Shown here in pieces: positions 40,795 to 50,659 of a stretch of DNA of 64,000 nt. Numbering within the stretch: position 1 is the stretch's first letter; each line of letters starts with the position of its first letter. The translations under genes were made by a program, and so were the position numbers. Source of the DNA: Thermohalobaculum sp039180675. GTDB taxonomy: Bacteria > Pseudomonadota > Alphaproteobacteria > Rhodobacterales > Rhodobacteraceae. The stretch lies in contig JBCDDC010000021.1 of the NCBI GenBank assembly GCA_039180675.1, positions 31,870-95,869 on the forward strand. The letters run 5' to 3'. The notes beneath the pieces are model-generated. The model worked only from the letters and a program-made list of their open reading frames with translations. It had not been told where the DNA came from and made no database searches.

Positions 40795-43449
40795 ATGACT
40801 GCCCACCAAGCCGTCACACCGATGATGGCCCAGTATCTCGAGATCAAGGAGGCGCATGCCGACGCGCTCCTGTTCTACCGGATGGGCGACTTCTACGAAT
40901 TGTTCTTTGACGATGCGGTGCAGGCTGCGGCCGCGCTCGACATCGCGCTCACCAAACGCGGCAAGCATCTGGGCGAGGATATCGCTATGTGCGGTGTGCC
41001 TGTGCATGCGGCCGAGGGGTATCTGCTGACGCTGATCCGCAAGGGCTTCCGCGTGGCGATCTGCGAGCAGACCGAGGATCCGGCGGAGGCGAAGAAGCGC
41101 GGCTCGAAGGCTGTCGTCCGGCGCGAGGTGGTGCGGCTGGTGACGCCCGGCACGCTGACCGAGGATACGCTGCTGGAGGCCCGGCGTAACAACTTCCTCG
41201 CCGCCTGGGCCGAGATCCGGGGCGAGGGCGCGGTCGCCTGGGCGGATATGTCGACGGGGGAGATGGGGGTGGCGAAGGCCGACCGCGCTGGTCTCGGCCC
41301 GATGCTCGCCCGGCTCGCCCCGCGCGAGGTGCTGATCCGCGATCAGGCGGTCGAGGACATTGCGCTGATCGGGCAGATCGAAGAGGCGGGCGCGGTCTCG
41401 ACCGCGCTTGGGGCGGCGAGTTTCGACTCCACCTCCGGCGAAGAGCGTCTGAAACGGGTCTTTGGCGTCGCGACGCTGGAGAGCTTCGGCGCGTTCGAGC
41501 GGGTGGAGATCGCGGCGCTCGGTGCGCTGGCCGATTACATCGAGCTGACCCAGAAGGGGCGCCTGCCGCTCCTGAAAACGCCGGTGCGCGAGACCGGCTC
41601 CGGCCTCATGCGGATCGACGCGGCGACCCGGCGAAACCTGGAGCTGACGCAGGCGCTGTCCGGCGGGCGGGAGGGCACGCTGCTCCACGCCATTGACCGG
41701 ACGCTGACCGGAGCGGGGGCGCGGCTTCTCTCGGCCCGATTGGCCGCCCCCCTGACCGATACGGCGCAGATCGCGCGGCGGCTCGACGTGGTGACGGCGT
41801 TCATCGAGGATGCGGAACTGCGCGACCAGATCCGCACGGGGTTGGGTCAGGTGCCCGAGATCGAGCGCGCGCTTTCGCGGCTGGTGCTCGACCGGGGCGG
41901 GCCGCGGGATCTGGCGGCGATCCGCGCAGGGCTCTCGCAGGCGGCGGATCTGGCCCGGCTCCTGGGCGAGCAAACTGGGTTGCCGGACGATCTGGCGATG
42001 GCAGGCCAGCGGCTGGCGGGGCATGACGAGCTGGTGGAGCTGCTCGAAAGCGCGCTGGTGGCCGAACCGCCGCTTCTGGCCCGCGATGGCGGCTTCGTGG
42101 CGCCTGAGACGGATAAGGACCTCGACGAGGCGCGCGAGCTGCGCGACGAAGGCCGCGGCGTGATCGCGAAAATGCAGGCCGAATATGCCGCCGAGACCGG
42201 GATCGACAGCCTGAAGATCAAGCATAACAACGTGCTCGGCTATTTCATCGAGGTCACGGCCCGCCACGCCGATACGCTGATGGGTGCGCCGCATAACGAG
42301 CGGTTCATCCACCGCCAGACGCTCGCCAACCAGATCCGGTTCACGACCACGGATCTCTCGGAAATCGAGACGCGGATCCTGAATGCGGGCTTCCGGGCGC
42401 TGGAGATCGAGAAGCGGATCTTCGGCGAACTGCGCCAGGCGGTGCTGGATCGGTCGGCACAGATCGGCAACTGCGCGCGGGCGCTGGCGGAGCTGGATGT
42501 CGCGGCCTCCCACGCCGAGCTTGCGGTCGCGGAAGACTGGTGCCGGCCGGACGTGACGGCAGGGCGGAACTTCAAGGTCGAGGCCGGGCGGCATCCGGTC
42601 GTGGAACGGGCGCTGAGGGCCGAGGGCAGCGGGCCGTTCATCGCCAATGATTGCGATCTGAGTGCTGCTAAATCTGGGGCAGCCCCGGTTTGGCTCATGA
42701 CCGGGCCGAACATGGCCGGCAAATCGACCTTCCTGCGCCAGAACGCGCTGATCGCGATCCTTGCGCAGATGGGCGCGTATGTGCCGGCCAAGCAGGCCGA
42801 GATCGGCGTGGTCGATCAGCTTTTCTCGCGCGTCGGGGCGGCCGATGATCTGGCGCGCGGGCGTTCGACCTTCATGGTCGAGATGGTCGAGACGGCGGCG
42901 ATCCTGAACCAGGCGGGGCCGCGGGCGCTGGTGATCCTAGATGAGATCGGGCGCGGTACGGCCACCTATGACGGGCTCTCGATCGCCTGGGCGACGCTGG
43001 AGCATCTCCACGAGGTCAACAAGTGCCGGGGGCTCTTCGCCACCCACTACCACGAGTTGGTCGCCCTGGCCGAGACGCTGGAGCAGCTCTCGCCCGCGAC
43101 CGTCGCGGTCCGGGAATGGGAGGGTGAGGTGATCTTCCTCCACGAGGTCAAAGCGGGGGCGGCGGATCGGTCCTACGGCGTGCAGGTCGCCAAGCTTGCG
43201 GGCCTGCCGGAGGCGGTGATCGCCCGCGCCCGCGACGTGCTGGAACGGCTGGAGAACCAGGAGCGGGAGGGTGGTTCGGCGGGTCTCGCCGATGCGCTGC
43301 CGCTCTTCTCTGCCACCCCGCGCGTGGCGGCGCCCGTGCCTGCGGCCAGCGCAGTCGAGGAGCGGTTGGATGCAGTCGAGCCCGACCTCCTCACCCCGCG
43401 CGAGGCGCTGGATCTGCTCTATGAGTTGCGCGGTCTTCTGAAGGAGTGA
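40795..43449 (+). CDS. mutS: DNA mismatch repair protein MutS
   Basis: The 884-residue protein recognises mismatches. The mismatch-binding domain carries YRMGDFYELFFDDA (the Phe-x-Glu wedge) near residue 28. The ATPase has Walker A GPNMAGKSTFLRQ (about residue 640), Walker B ALVILDEIGRGTATYDG and a conserved FATHYHEL. Length and order are normal for MutS1, including the short C-terminal dimerisation part. It is monocistronic, convergent with an SDR gene 25 bases downstream. Confidence 0.98.
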   Translation: MTAHQAVTPMMAQYLEIKEAHADALLFYRMGDFYELFFDDAVQAAAALDIALTKRGKHLGEDIAMCGVPVHAAEGYLLTLIRKGFRVAICEQTEDPAEAKKRGSKAVVRREVVRLVTPGTLTEDTLLEARRNNFLAAWAEIRGEGAVAWADMSTGEMGVAKADRAGLGPMLARLAPREVLIRDQAVEDIALIGQIEEAGAVSTALGAASFDSTSGEERLKRVFGVATLESFGAFERVEIAALGALADYIELTQKGRLPLLKTPVRETGSGLMRIDAATRRNLELTQALSGGREGTLLHAIDRTLTGAGARLLSARLAAPLTDTAQIARRLDVVTAFIEDAELRDQIRTGLGQVPEIERALSRLVLDRGGPRDLAAIRAGLSQAADLARLLGEQTGLPDDLAMAGQRLAGHDELVELLESALVAEPPLLARDGGFVAPETDKDLDEARELRDEGRGVIAKMQAEYAAETGIDSLKIKHNNVLGYFIEVTARHADTLMGAPHNERFIHRQTLANQIRFTTTDLSEIETRILNAGFRALEIEKRIFGELRQAVLDRSAQIGNCARALAELDVAASHAELAVAEDWCRPDVTAGRNFKVEAGRHPVVERALRAEGSGPFIANDCDLSAAKSGAAPVWLMTGPNMAGKSTFLRQNALIAILAQMGAYVPAKQAEIGVVDQLFSRVGAADDLARGRSTFMVEMVETAAILNQAGPRALVILDEIGRGTATYDGLSIAWATLEHLHEVNKCRGLFATHYHELVALAETLEQLSPATVAVREWEGEVIFLHEVKAGAADRSYGVQVAKLAGLPEAVIARARDVLERLENQEREGGSAGLADALPLFSATPRVAAPVPAASAVEERLDAVEPDLLTPREALDLLYELRGLLKE

Positions 43450-43474
43450 CCCGGTCGCGCGCCGCCGCGCTCCC

Positions 43475-44227
43475 CTAGAATTTGCTGATCGAGTTTCCGC
43501 CATCCACGATCATCGCGCTGCCGGTGACGAAGGAGGATTGATCGGACATCAGGAACAGGGCCGCCTGGGCGATCTCGTCGGGCTCCGCCATGCGTTTGAG
43601 GGCGTGAAGACCGCGCACGACCTCGAGCGAGGCCGGGTCGTCGCCCGCCATCGGGGTCTTGGTGCCGCCCGGCAGAAGCGCGTTGACCCGGATCTTCTCC
43701 GGCCCGTGCTCGGCGGCGAGCACCTGGGTCAGGCCGATCAGGCCAGCCTTGGCCGCGGCGTAAGCGCCCATGCCCGGTAGCCCGATTGTGTGCCCGACGA
43801 AAGACGAGGTGAAGGCGATCGCGCCGCCGCCCCGGCGCTGCAAGGCGGGGATCTGATGCTTTGCCGCATGAAAGGCGCTGGTGAGGTTCACCGCGATCAC
43901 CCGGTGCCAGTTCGCCTCGTCCATCTCGGGGACGGGGCCCAGATCTCCCGTGATGCCCGCGTTGTTGAAGGCGGCGTCGAGCCCGCCGAACCGGGTCTCG
44001 GCCAGCGCGACCAGGTCCTCGGCATAGCTTGCGTCTTCGACATTGCCCGCGGCAAAGGCGGCCTGTCCGCCCCGCTCCGATATCTCGCTGGCGATTGTGT
44101 CGAGCAGGTCCGCGCGGCGCGCGCCCAGAACCACGTTTGCGCCTTCAGCGGCGAACAGTCTGGCAGCCGCCGCGCCGATCCCGCTGCTGGCGCCGGTGAC
44201 GATGACGGTCTTTTGGTCGAGAAGCAT
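43475..44227 (-). CDS. Short-chain dehydrogenase/reductase
   Basis: The 250-residue protein is a classical SDR: nucleotide motif TGASSGIGAAAARLFA (about residues 10-25), NNAGI (about 85), catalytic Ser in FTSSFVGHTIG and Tyr-x3-Lys in GAYAAAKAGLIGLTQ. The Arg in GARRADLL after strand two suggests an NADP-type pocket. Substrate unknown. ATG 44227 is preferred to ATG 44233 because GGAG then lies 6 bases upstream. Confidence 0.92.
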   Translation of the reverse strand: MLLDQKTVIVTGASSGIGAAAARLFAAEGANVVLGARRADLLDTIASEISERGGQAAFAAGNVEDASYAEDLVALAETRFGGLDAAFNNAGITGDLGPVPEMDEANWHRVIAVNLTSAFHAAKHQIPALQRRGGGAIAFTSSFVGHTIGLPGMGAYAAAKAGLIGLTQVLAAEHGPEKIRVNALLPGGTKTPMAGDDPASLEVVRGLHALKRMAEPDEIAQAALFLMSDQSSFVTGSAMIVDGGNSISKF

Positions 44228-44359
44228 GTCCATCTCCGCTCGTTGATCTCTGGTCGTTAATCTCCGGGAGATGCCTAGCCGGAGCACGGGCGGCGTCCGA
44301 CCCGGTTCTTGCGGATTGGAGGAGAGACAACGCGCCGGGCGATCTTTTGCGCGGGCCGG

Positions 44360-45160
44360 TCAGATCTTGGAGAAACCGGTGAACATGTCGTCGAGCACGT
44401 AGCGTGGCTGATCGAGCCGGGGCAGGGCGGGCGGCGGGGCGGTCGGCCTGCCGGACCAGCCCCGGTCGCCCCAGCGCTCGAACAGGGCGACATCGACGGC
44501 GTTCTCCCTCAGCACGCGGTTGCGCAGCTTGTCGGGGAGGTCCTCGGCGCGGAGGTGTTTGTCCGCCGTGACGTTATGCGCCTCGACGGTCTCAGGGATG
44601 CCGAGTTCGCGGCTGATCGTGGCGATCATCTCATCGGCCCTCTGATAGCTGCCGACGAAATGGAACCCGGCCAGCCGCTTCTCGAGCCAGTCCAGCCGGC
44701 GGGCGGAGGAGAACCGGTAGAGCGCGGGCATGCCCTGTTCGAAATAGCGCACCAGCAGGAAGCGCGAGATCGGGTTGAGGCGCTGGCGCTGGTACCAGGT
44801 CTCGAACGGGGGCGGCTCGGGCCCGAAGCCCTTGCGGTACCGGGTCCAGCGGTAGTTGTAGAAGGAGAGGAAATAGCCGACGGGGTCGCGCAGGAGCACG
44901 CTCTCGCGGATCTCGGCCTCCGGCAGGTGGCGCGCGAGAGAGCGGCTGAGTGAGTGGCCCGAGACGGCTTTCACACCGGCGAGGTCGATGCCGGGATAGC
45001 GGTTGCCGACCATGTCGCGAAAGACGCTCTTCCACCGGGGTGCGACGCGGAAGCCCCCGGCCCCCAGGTAATGGGTGAAATGATCCTCGACCGTCGTGCC
45101 TGCGCATTTCGGAACGTGCAGGAGGAAATGCACCACGCGTTTTCCGGATCGGGCATTCAT
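44360..45160 (-). CDS. Sulfotransferase-family protein
   Basis: The 266-residue protein has the PAPS-binding 5'-phosphosulfate loop HVPKCAGTTVEDHFTHYLG near residue 15 and the 3'-phosphate motif ESVLLRDPVGYFLSFYNY near residue 85, as in sulfotransferase family 2. Such enzymes sulfate glycans or other carbohydrates; the acceptor is not predictable. There is no signal or anchor, so it is probably cytosolic. It stands alone, 132 bases from the SDR gene. Confidence 0.85.
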   Translation of the reverse strand: MNARSGKRVVHFLLHVPKCAGTTVEDHFTHYLGAGGFRVAPRWKSVFRDMVGNRYPGIDLAGVKAVSGHSLSRSLARHLPEAEIRESVLLRDPVGYFLSFYNYRWTRYRKGFGPEPPPFETWYQRQRLNPISRFLLVRYFEQGMPALYRFSSARRLDWLEKRLAGFHFVGSYQRADEMIATISRELGIPETVEAHNVTADKHLRAEDLPDKLRNRVLRENAVDVALFERWGDRGWSGRPTAPPPALPRLDQPRYVLDDMFTGFSKI

Positions 45161-45355
45161 GTGACCTCAATACGCAACCGCGGCGGTGAGGCCCTCGCTT
45201 TGACGGCGAAGCGCGGGCGTGTCAATCACGGCTGGTTGGTTTGGGGGCGGCGGGGAGCGTTTTGCGGGCGTGTGTGGGCAACTCGGGACTCCCGTTTCGG
45301 GGCCGCGGGATCTAGATCATGGGGCTGTGCCGAGGCAGATCAGAAAGGGAGCGTG

Positions 45356-45736
45356 ATGAGCTACGCCTATGACGACCAGAACATCTTTGCGAAGATCCTG
45401 CGGGGCGAGATCCCGAACAGGACCGTGGCCGAGACCGATCACACGCTGGCCTTTGCGGATATCAACCCGGTCGCGCCCGTCCATGTTCTGGTGATCCCGA
45501 AGGGCCCCTACGTGAACGCCGATCATTTCGGGGCGGAGGCGACGGAGGCGGAGATCGCCGATTTCTGGCGCACGGTCTCGGCGGTCTCTCGCGCGACCGG
45601 TGTGGCGCGGCCCGCTGGCGGCGAGGGGTTCCGGCTGATCGCCAACACCGATGTGCATGGCGTGCAGGAGGTGCCGCATTTCCATATTCACGTGATCGGG
45701 GGCAAGCAGCTTGGCCGCATGCTCCCGCGCGACTGA
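45356..45736 (+). CDS. HIT-family nucleotide-binding protein
   Basis: The 126-residue protein is a histidine-triad hydrolase of the HINT type. IFAKILRGEIPNRTV opens the fold and VPHFHIHVIGGKQLGRM holds the His-x-His-x-His triad. Family members hydrolyse adenosine phosphoramidates. The frame is open upstream; ATG 45356 is chosen because AAGGGAG lies just before it and the family start follows. Confidence 0.95.
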   Translation: MSYAYDDQNIFAKILRGEIPNRTVAETDHTLAFADINPVAPVHVLVIPKGPYVNADHFGAEATEAEIADFWRTVSAVSRATGVARPAGGEGFRLIANTDVHGVQEVPHFHIHVIGGKQLGRMLPRD

Positions 45737-45737
45737 G

Positions 45738-45759
45738 GCAGGGGGGCTTTCCCTCCTGC
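45738..45759. terminator. Hairpin between convergent HIT and HAD genes
   Basis: A 9-bp stem (GCAGGGGGG / CCCTCCTGC, one G-T pair) with a CTTT loop directly follows the HIT stop and faces the HAD gene. No long T-run is present; it probably serves both genes. Confidence 0.5.
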
Positions 45760-45796
45760 GCTGATGCGCAGATCGGCCCGCCCGCGCTGCCATATG

Positions 45797-46498
45797 TCAG
45801 GGGGCGAGTTGCCGGGCGAGATCGTTCAGGTCGTGCGCGACATAGGTCCATTGGCCGGTTGGCCGGGTCTCTCCGGTATCGGGGCCATGTTCATCCGGTC
45901 TGGGGAGGAAGGCTGTCGCGAGGCCCTGGGCCGCGGCGGCGGCGAGGTCGTCATTATGGGCCGCGACCATGAGAACTTCGGCGGGTTCCAGGCGGAGCGC
46001 CGAGGCGGAGCCGAGATAGGCCGCTGGCATCGGTTTGTAGGTCCGGGCGATATCGGCGCCGAGGATGCAATCCCATGGCAGGCCGCCGAACCGGGCGAGC
46101 CGGGTCATCAGTGCGATGGAGCCGTTCGAGCAGGGGGCGATGATCACGTGCTCGCGGATCGCCGCCAATCCGGAGACCGAGTCGGGCCAGGGCGGCAGGT
46201 GCTCCCACGCCGTGTTGAGGGTTTGTAGTTCGGTAGCTGTGAACGTGTCCTGCAGGCCGAACTCCGGCAGGATGCGCAGCAGGTTTTCCTGGTGGAGGTC
46301 GTCGAGGGCGACGTAGCCGCGATTACCCGCGCGGATCCGCTCCATCGCGGGCTGGTATTCGCCGCGCCAGGCGTCTGCGAAGGCCGGCGGGTCAGTGTCG
46401 AGCCCCTTGTCGCGGAAGATTTGCCCGGCGAACTCGGCGACGCCCGTGCGCCAGTCGACCACGGTGCCGAAGACGTCGAAGATGGCGGCCTTGATCAT
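45797..46498 (-). CDS. HAD-superfamily hydrolase, haloacid dehalogenase type II-like
   Basis: The 233-residue protein has all four HAD motifs: nucleophile FDVFGTVVDW (Asp8 region), APCSNGSIALM, the Lys of YKPMPAAYLGSA and the acidic MVAAHNDDLAAA. The DVFGT opening and order resemble L-2-haloacid dehalogenases, though phosphatase activity is possible. ATG 46498 gives the family start. The aroC stop lies 34 bases upstream. Confidence 0.9.
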   Translation of the reverse strand: MIKAAIFDVFGTVVDWRTGVAEFAGQIFRDKGLDTDPPAFADAWRGEYQPAMERIRAGNRGYVALDDLHQENLLRILPEFGLQDTFTATELQTLNTAWEHLPPWPDSVSGLAAIREHVIIAPCSNGSIALMTRLARFGGLPWDCILGADIARTYKPMPAAYLGSASALRLEPAEVLMVAAHNDDLAAAAAQGLATAFLPRPDEHGPDTGETRPTGQWTYVAHDLNDLARQLAP

Positions 46499-46532
46499 GG
46501 ATCTTCCCGTCTTGTGCCTCGCCCGCCTGCGC

Positions 46533-47633
46533 CTATCCGATCGGGCCCTGGTTCTGCCCAACCTGGCCGCGGTGGCGCAGGAGGTGATCGGCCAGGACCA
46601 GCGCCATCATCGCTTCGCCCACGGGCACGGCGCGGATGCCGACGCAGGGGTCGTGGCGGCCCTTGGTGACGATCTCCGTCGCCTCGCCGGACTTGGTGAT
46701 GGTCGCGCGTGGCTTCAGGATCGAGGAGGTCGGTTTCACCGCGAACCGGGCGACGATGTCCTGGCCCGTGGAGATCCCGCCGAGAATCCCGCCCGCATGG
46801 TTCGAGCGGTAGGTTGGGCCGTCTTTGCCCATGTCGATCTCGTCGGCATTGTCCTCGCCGGTCAGGGCGGCGGCGGCGAACCCGTCGCCGATCTCGACGC
46901 CTTTGACAGCGTTAATCGACATCATCGCGGCCGCGAGATCGGTGTCGAGCTTGCCATAGACCGGCGCGCCGAGGCCGGCGGGTGCGCCGCGGGCGGTGAC
47001 CTCGATCACCGCGCCGACCGAGTTGCCGGATTTGCGAAGCGCGTCGAGATAGGTTGCCCAGTCCTCGGCGGCCCGGGCATCCGGGGTCCAGAACGGGTTT
47101 CGGTCGATCTCGTCCCAGTCCCAGTTCGCCCGGTCGATCCCATGCGGGCCCATCTGGACCATCGCGCCCTGGATCTGGAGCCCCGGGGCCATCTGCTCCA
47201 GCACCGCGCGGGCGATCCCGCCTGCCGCAACCCGGGCCGCGGTCTCGCGCGCCGAGGAGCGGCCGCCGCCGCGGTAGTCGCGGATCCCGTATTTCTGCCA
47301 GTAGGTGATGTCCGCGTGGCCGGGGCGGAACTTCTCCATGATCTCGGAATAGTCCTTCGACCGCTGATCCTGGTTGCGGATCATGAGCTGGATCGGTGTG
47401 CCGGTGGTCTTGCCCTCGAAGGTGCCGGAGAGGATCTCGACCGTGTCCGGCTCACGCCTTTGGGTCGTATACTTGCTCTGCCCCGGTTTGCGCCGGTCGA
47501 GCCAGTGCTGCAGGTCCACCTCGGCGACCGCGATGCCCGGCGGGCAGCCATCGACGGTCGCGCCGAGCGCTGGGCCGTGGCTCTCGCCCCAGGTGGTCAC
47601 GCGGAACAGATGGCCGAAGCTGTTATGGGACAT
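46533..47633 (-). CDS. aroC: Chorismate synthase
   Basis: The 366-residue enzyme makes chorismate from EPSP in the shikimate pathway, using reduced FMN. The conserved blocks are present: GESHGPALGATVDGCPPG at the N-terminus, YRGGGRSSARETAARVAAGG (FMN-binding) near residue 120 and HAGGILGGISTGQDI near residue 275. Length and start (MSHNSFGHLFRVTTWGESHG) are normal. Confidence 0.98.
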   Translation of the reverse strand: MSHNSFGHLFRVTTWGESHGPALGATVDGCPPGIAVAEVDLQHWLDRRKPGQSKYTTQRREPDTVEILSGTFEGKTTGTPIQLMIRNQDQRSKDYSEIMEKFRPGHADITYWQKYGIRDYRGGGRSSARETAARVAAGGIARAVLEQMAPGLQIQGAMVQMGPHGIDRANWDWDEIDRNPFWTPDARAAEDWATYLDALRKSGNSVGAVIEVTARGAPAGLGAPVYGKLDTDLAAAMMSINAVKGVEIGDGFAAAALTGEDNADEIDMGKDGPTYRSNHAGGILGGISTGQDIVARFAVKPTSSILKPRATITKSGEATEIVTKGRHDPCVGIRAVPVGEAMMALVLADHLLRHRGQVGQNQGPIG

Positions 47634-47683
47634 GCGGAACTCTTCTCGTCTTTCTGAGAAGCGGCATAGACCATCCCGGCCGA

Positions 47684-47714
47684 AAAGAAAAACCCCGCCC
47701 GGGCCGGGCGGGGT
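47684..47714 (-). terminator. Rho-independent terminator after petC
   Basis: A 10-bp GC stem (ACCCCGCCCG / CGGGCGGGGT) with a 3-base loop lies 21 bases beyond the petC stop and, on the minus strand, is followed by TTTTCTTTTC. It ends the petABC transcript. Confidence 0.9.
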
Positions 47715-47735
47715 CTGTTCTCAGCAAGCGGTCCG

Positions 47736-48551
47736 TCAGCTCTTTTTCTTGATGTTCGCCCAGATAGCCTTGTTCGTGTAGTAGAGCAGGACCGACAGGA
47801 TGATCAGCCAGATCAGGTTGCGGAACCCCGCCTCCTTCCGCTCGACCATATGCGGCTCGGCGGCCCACATCAGGAAGGCGGAGACGTCCTCGGCCTGCTG
47901 TTCGATCGTTGCCTCCGGCGGGGTGTAGGTGCCGTTTTCGTCACCATGCGCCAGATACTCGACATCGTCGCCCCAGAGCGGCTGGGACATCGAGATCAGG
48001 CCGCCGGGATAGGTCTCATTCTTGTAGAGAATGTTGCCCGCAACCTCGACATCCTCGCCGGTGTAGTTGGTGAGCAGCGAGTAGATGTACTCAGGCCCCC
48101 CGATACCCTTCACCAGCTGGTTGATGCCGAGCCCTGACGGGCCGTGGAAGCCTGCACGCGCCTTTGCCATGAGGCTCAGATCCGGCGCCCCGACCGCGTC
48201 ATTGGCCGGGAAACGGTCCGACGGGATGCCAGTGCGGGTGTCGCCCGGCTCGCCATCCGGATCAGGCACGTCGTAGAGTGCGGCAATCGCCTCGACCTGC
48301 TCAGGCGGGAAGGCGGGGCCGTTCTCCATCCCAAGCTCGCGGAAGGAGACGAACTTCAGACCGTGACAGCCCGAACAGACCTCCTGGAAGACCTGGAAGC
48401 CACGCTGGAGCTGCATCCGGTCGAAGGTGCCAAAGGGACCCTCGAAGCTGAACTCGATATCCTCGACATAGCCCGAGCCCCCTGCCGCGCTTGCGAGGCC
48501 GGGGGACAGGGCCGCTGCCAGGATCAGACCGAAAAAACGATGGTTTTTCAT
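47736..48551 (-). CDS. petC: Cytochrome c1 of the bc1 complex
   Basis: The 271-residue subunit has a signal peptide (about 1-22, cut after ASA), the haem c motif VCSGCHGLKF near residue 57, the axial methionine region near LISMSQPLWGDD and a C-terminal membrane anchor (NLIWLIILSVLLYYTNKAIW). It passes electrons from the Rieske centre to a soluble or membrane cytochrome c. GAGGAG 9 bases before ATG 48551 sets the start. It is the last gene of petABC. Confidence 0.97.
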   Translation of the reverse strand: MKNHRFFGLILAAALSPGLASAAGGSGYVEDIEFSFEGPFGTFDRMQLQRGFQVFQEVCSGCHGLKFVSFRELGMENGPAFPPEQVEAIAALYDVPDPDGEPGDTRTGIPSDRFPANDAVGAPDLSLMAKARAGFHGPSGLGINQLVKGIGGPEYIYSLLTNYTGEDVEVAGNILYKNETYPGGLISMSQPLWGDDVEYLAHGDENGTYTPPEATIEQQAEDVSAFLMWAAEPHMVERKEAGFRNLIWLIILSVLLYYTNKAIWANIKKKS

Positions 48552-48573
48552 TGTTTTTCTCCTCGTCTTCCGA

Positions 48574-49911
48574 TCATTCGGCCGGGGTCGCGACCGCGCC
48601 GGACGAGTCCTTGCTCTCGCCCTTGCCGTGCTGGGCATCGAAGGCGGCCTCGATCGTCTCCGGCTCGGCCAGCGGCTTCTCGATCAGGCCCAACAGAGGC
48701 AGGACCACCAGGAAGTATGCGAACCAGTAGATGGTCCCGAGCAGCGAGATCAGCGGCACCAAACCCTCGGCCGGCTGCGAACCCGCCCACATCAGGACGA
48801 AGAAGTCCGCAACCAGGATCCAGAAGTACCACTTGAACATCGGGCGGTAGCGGCCAGAGCGGGTCCGGCTCGTGTCTAGCCACGGCGCCAGCGCCATGAT
48901 CGCAATCGCACCGAACATCGCCAAGACGCCGCCCAGCTTCGCATCGATGATCACAATCCCGGTGAACGGGATGCCGATGTCGAAGGTGATCGCGCGCAGG
49001 ATCGCGTAGAAGGGCAGGAAGTACCATTCCGGCACGATATGCGCGGGCGTCGCCAGCGGGTTCGCCTCGATGTAGTTGTCCGGGTGGCCGAGATAGTTCG
49101 GCATGAAGAAGACGAAGATCACGAAGAGCACCATGAACACCGCCACCGCAAACAGATCCTTGATCGTGTAGTACGGGTGGAAGGGCACGGTGTCTTTCTT
49201 GACCGTCTCAACGTCCGTCTTCCGCACGTCCACGCCCGTCGGGTTGTTGTTACCCGTCGTGTGGAACGCCCAGATGTGCACCACGGTCAGCCCGAGAATG
49301 ACGAAGGGCAGCAGGTAGTGCAGCGAGAAGAAGCGGTTCAGCAGCGCGTTATCGACCGAGAACCCGCCCCACAGCCAGATCACCAGCGGCTCACCGATGA
49401 ACGGAAGTGCAGAGAACAGGTTGGTGATCACGGTCGCGCCCCAGAAGGACATCTGACCCCAGGGCAGCACGTAGCCCATGAAGGCGGTCGCCATCATGCA
49501 GAGGTAGATCAGCAGGCCGATGATCCAGGTGATCTCGCGCGGCGCCTTGTACGACCCGTAGTAGAGGCCGCGGAAGATATGCGCATAGACCGCGATGAAG
49601 AAGAACGAGGCACCATTGGCGTGCATGTAACGCAGCAGCCAGCCGCCATTCACGTTGCGCATGATATGCTCGACCGACGCGAATGCCATATCGGCATGCG
49701 GCGTGTAGTGCATGACCAGAACGATCCCGGTTACAATCTGAATCACCAGGAAGATGGTCAGCATGACGCCCCAGACCCACATCCAGTTGAGGTTCTTCGG
49801 CGTTGGGAATTTCATGAAGTCGGCCGCGAGGGCGACAACGGGCAGGCGGCTGTGCAGCCAGCGCTCAATCCCGCTATTCGGCTCGTAGTGATCCTGAGGG
49901 ATATGTCCCAT
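48574..49911 (-). CDS. petB: Cytochrome b of the bc1 complex
   Basis: The 445-residue polytopic protein carries the two b haems and the quinone sites. The bis-His ligands lie in the RYMHANGASFFFIAVYAHIF region and in FFSLHYLLPFVILGLTVVHI; the PEWYFLPFYAILRAI motif is the Qo-site PEWY loop. Length is typical of alphaproteobacterial cytochrome b, not the split plastid form. It lies between petA and petC with 11- and 22-base gaps. Confidence 0.98.
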   Translation of the reverse strand: MGHIPQDHYEPNSGIERWLHSRLPVVALAADFMKFPTPKNLNWMWVWGVMLTIFLVIQIVTGIVLVMHYTPHADMAFASVEHIMRNVNGGWLLRYMHANGASFFFIAVYAHIFRGLYYGSYKAPREITWIIGLLIYLCMMATAFMGYVLPWGQMSFWGATVITNLFSALPFIGEPLVIWLWGGFSVDNALLNRFFSLHYLLPFVILGLTVVHIWAFHTTGNNNPTGVDVRKTDVETVKKDTVPFHPYYTIKDLFAVAVFMVLFVIFVFFMPNYLGHPDNYIEANPLATPAHIVPEWYFLPFYAILRAITFDIGIPFTGIVIIDAKLGGVLAMFGAIAIMALAPWLDTSRTRSGRYRPMFKWYFWILVADFFVLMWAGSQPAEGLVPLISLLGTIYWFAYFLVVLPLLGLIEKPLAEPETIEAAFDAQHGKGESKDSSGAVATPAE

Positions 49912-49922
49912 GGGTGTTTTCC

Positions 49923-50477
49923 TCAGCCTAGTTGAAGCGTTGTTTCATCGACGAAAGAGGCGGTCGGGACCGGAAGGTTCTCCGGGGCTGGACCTTTTCT
50001 GATGCGGCCCGACGTGTCGTAGTGCGAGCCATGACAGGGGCAGAACCAGCCCCCGAACTCGCCCGCGCCATCGCCCAGCGGCACACAGCCCAGGTGGGTG
50101 CAGACCCCAAGCATCACCAGCCATTTGCCGTCTGGGTCGATGCTGCGATTCTGATCGTCGGCATCCGCGCTGTCGTCATTTGCGTTGCGAGAGGCCTGGT
50201 CGGGCAAGTCTCCGAGCCCCACGTCGCGTGCGGCTGCGATCTCCTCGTCCGTACGGTGACGAATGAAGACGGGCTTGCCGCGCCACTTGACCGTAATCTG
50301 GCTGCCCTCGGCGACCTCGGAAATGTCGACCTTGATCGTCGCGAGAGCGAGCACATCCGCCGACGGGCTCCATTGATCGATCAGCGGCCAGACCACCGCC
50401 CCCGTGGTGACAGCGCCTGCAGCTCCGGTGGCTACAAACAAAAAGTCACGGCGAGTCTTTTCGTCGTCGTCAGACAC
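49923..50477 (-). CDS. petA: Rieske iron-sulfur protein of the bc1 complex
   Basis: The 184-residue subunit is anchored by an uncleaved twin-arginine-type helix (KTRRDFLFVATGAAGAVTTG) and has the 2Fe-2S motifs VCTHLGCVPLG and FCPCHGSHYD. An acidic insertion before the cluster domain (NANDDSADADDQN) occurs in Rhodobacteraceae homologues. The frame opens at 50558, but GTG 50477, preceded by AAAGGA, gives the normal N-terminus. Confidence 0.97.
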   Translation of the reverse strand: MSDDDEKTRRDFLFVATGAAGAVTTGAVVWPLIDQWSPSADVLALATIKVDISEVAEGSQITVKWRGKPVFIRHRTDEEIAAARDVGLGDLPDQASRNANDDSADADDQNRSIDPDGKWLVMLGVCTHLGCVPLGDGAGEFGGWFCPCHGSHYDTSGRIRKGPAPENLPVPTASFVDETTLQLG

Positions 50478-50659
50478 GTCCTTTTCCTTTCCCTTGCGTG
50501 CGCTTGGTTGCGGGAATCGCACACGATCGTTTGTTAGCTTGTTAAGCCAACCGACCATCTAGCGTTGTGCCATACTGACTTCCAGCGGACAACGCGCCGC
50601 AGATTGACACTGTTATGACGCCACGCGAAACAGTCATTGGATAACTAGAGGACTGAGCG

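Noticed and set aside
40678..42594. A 638-residue minus-strand frame opposite mutS
   Set aside because: mutS has all motifs; the minus frame has none.
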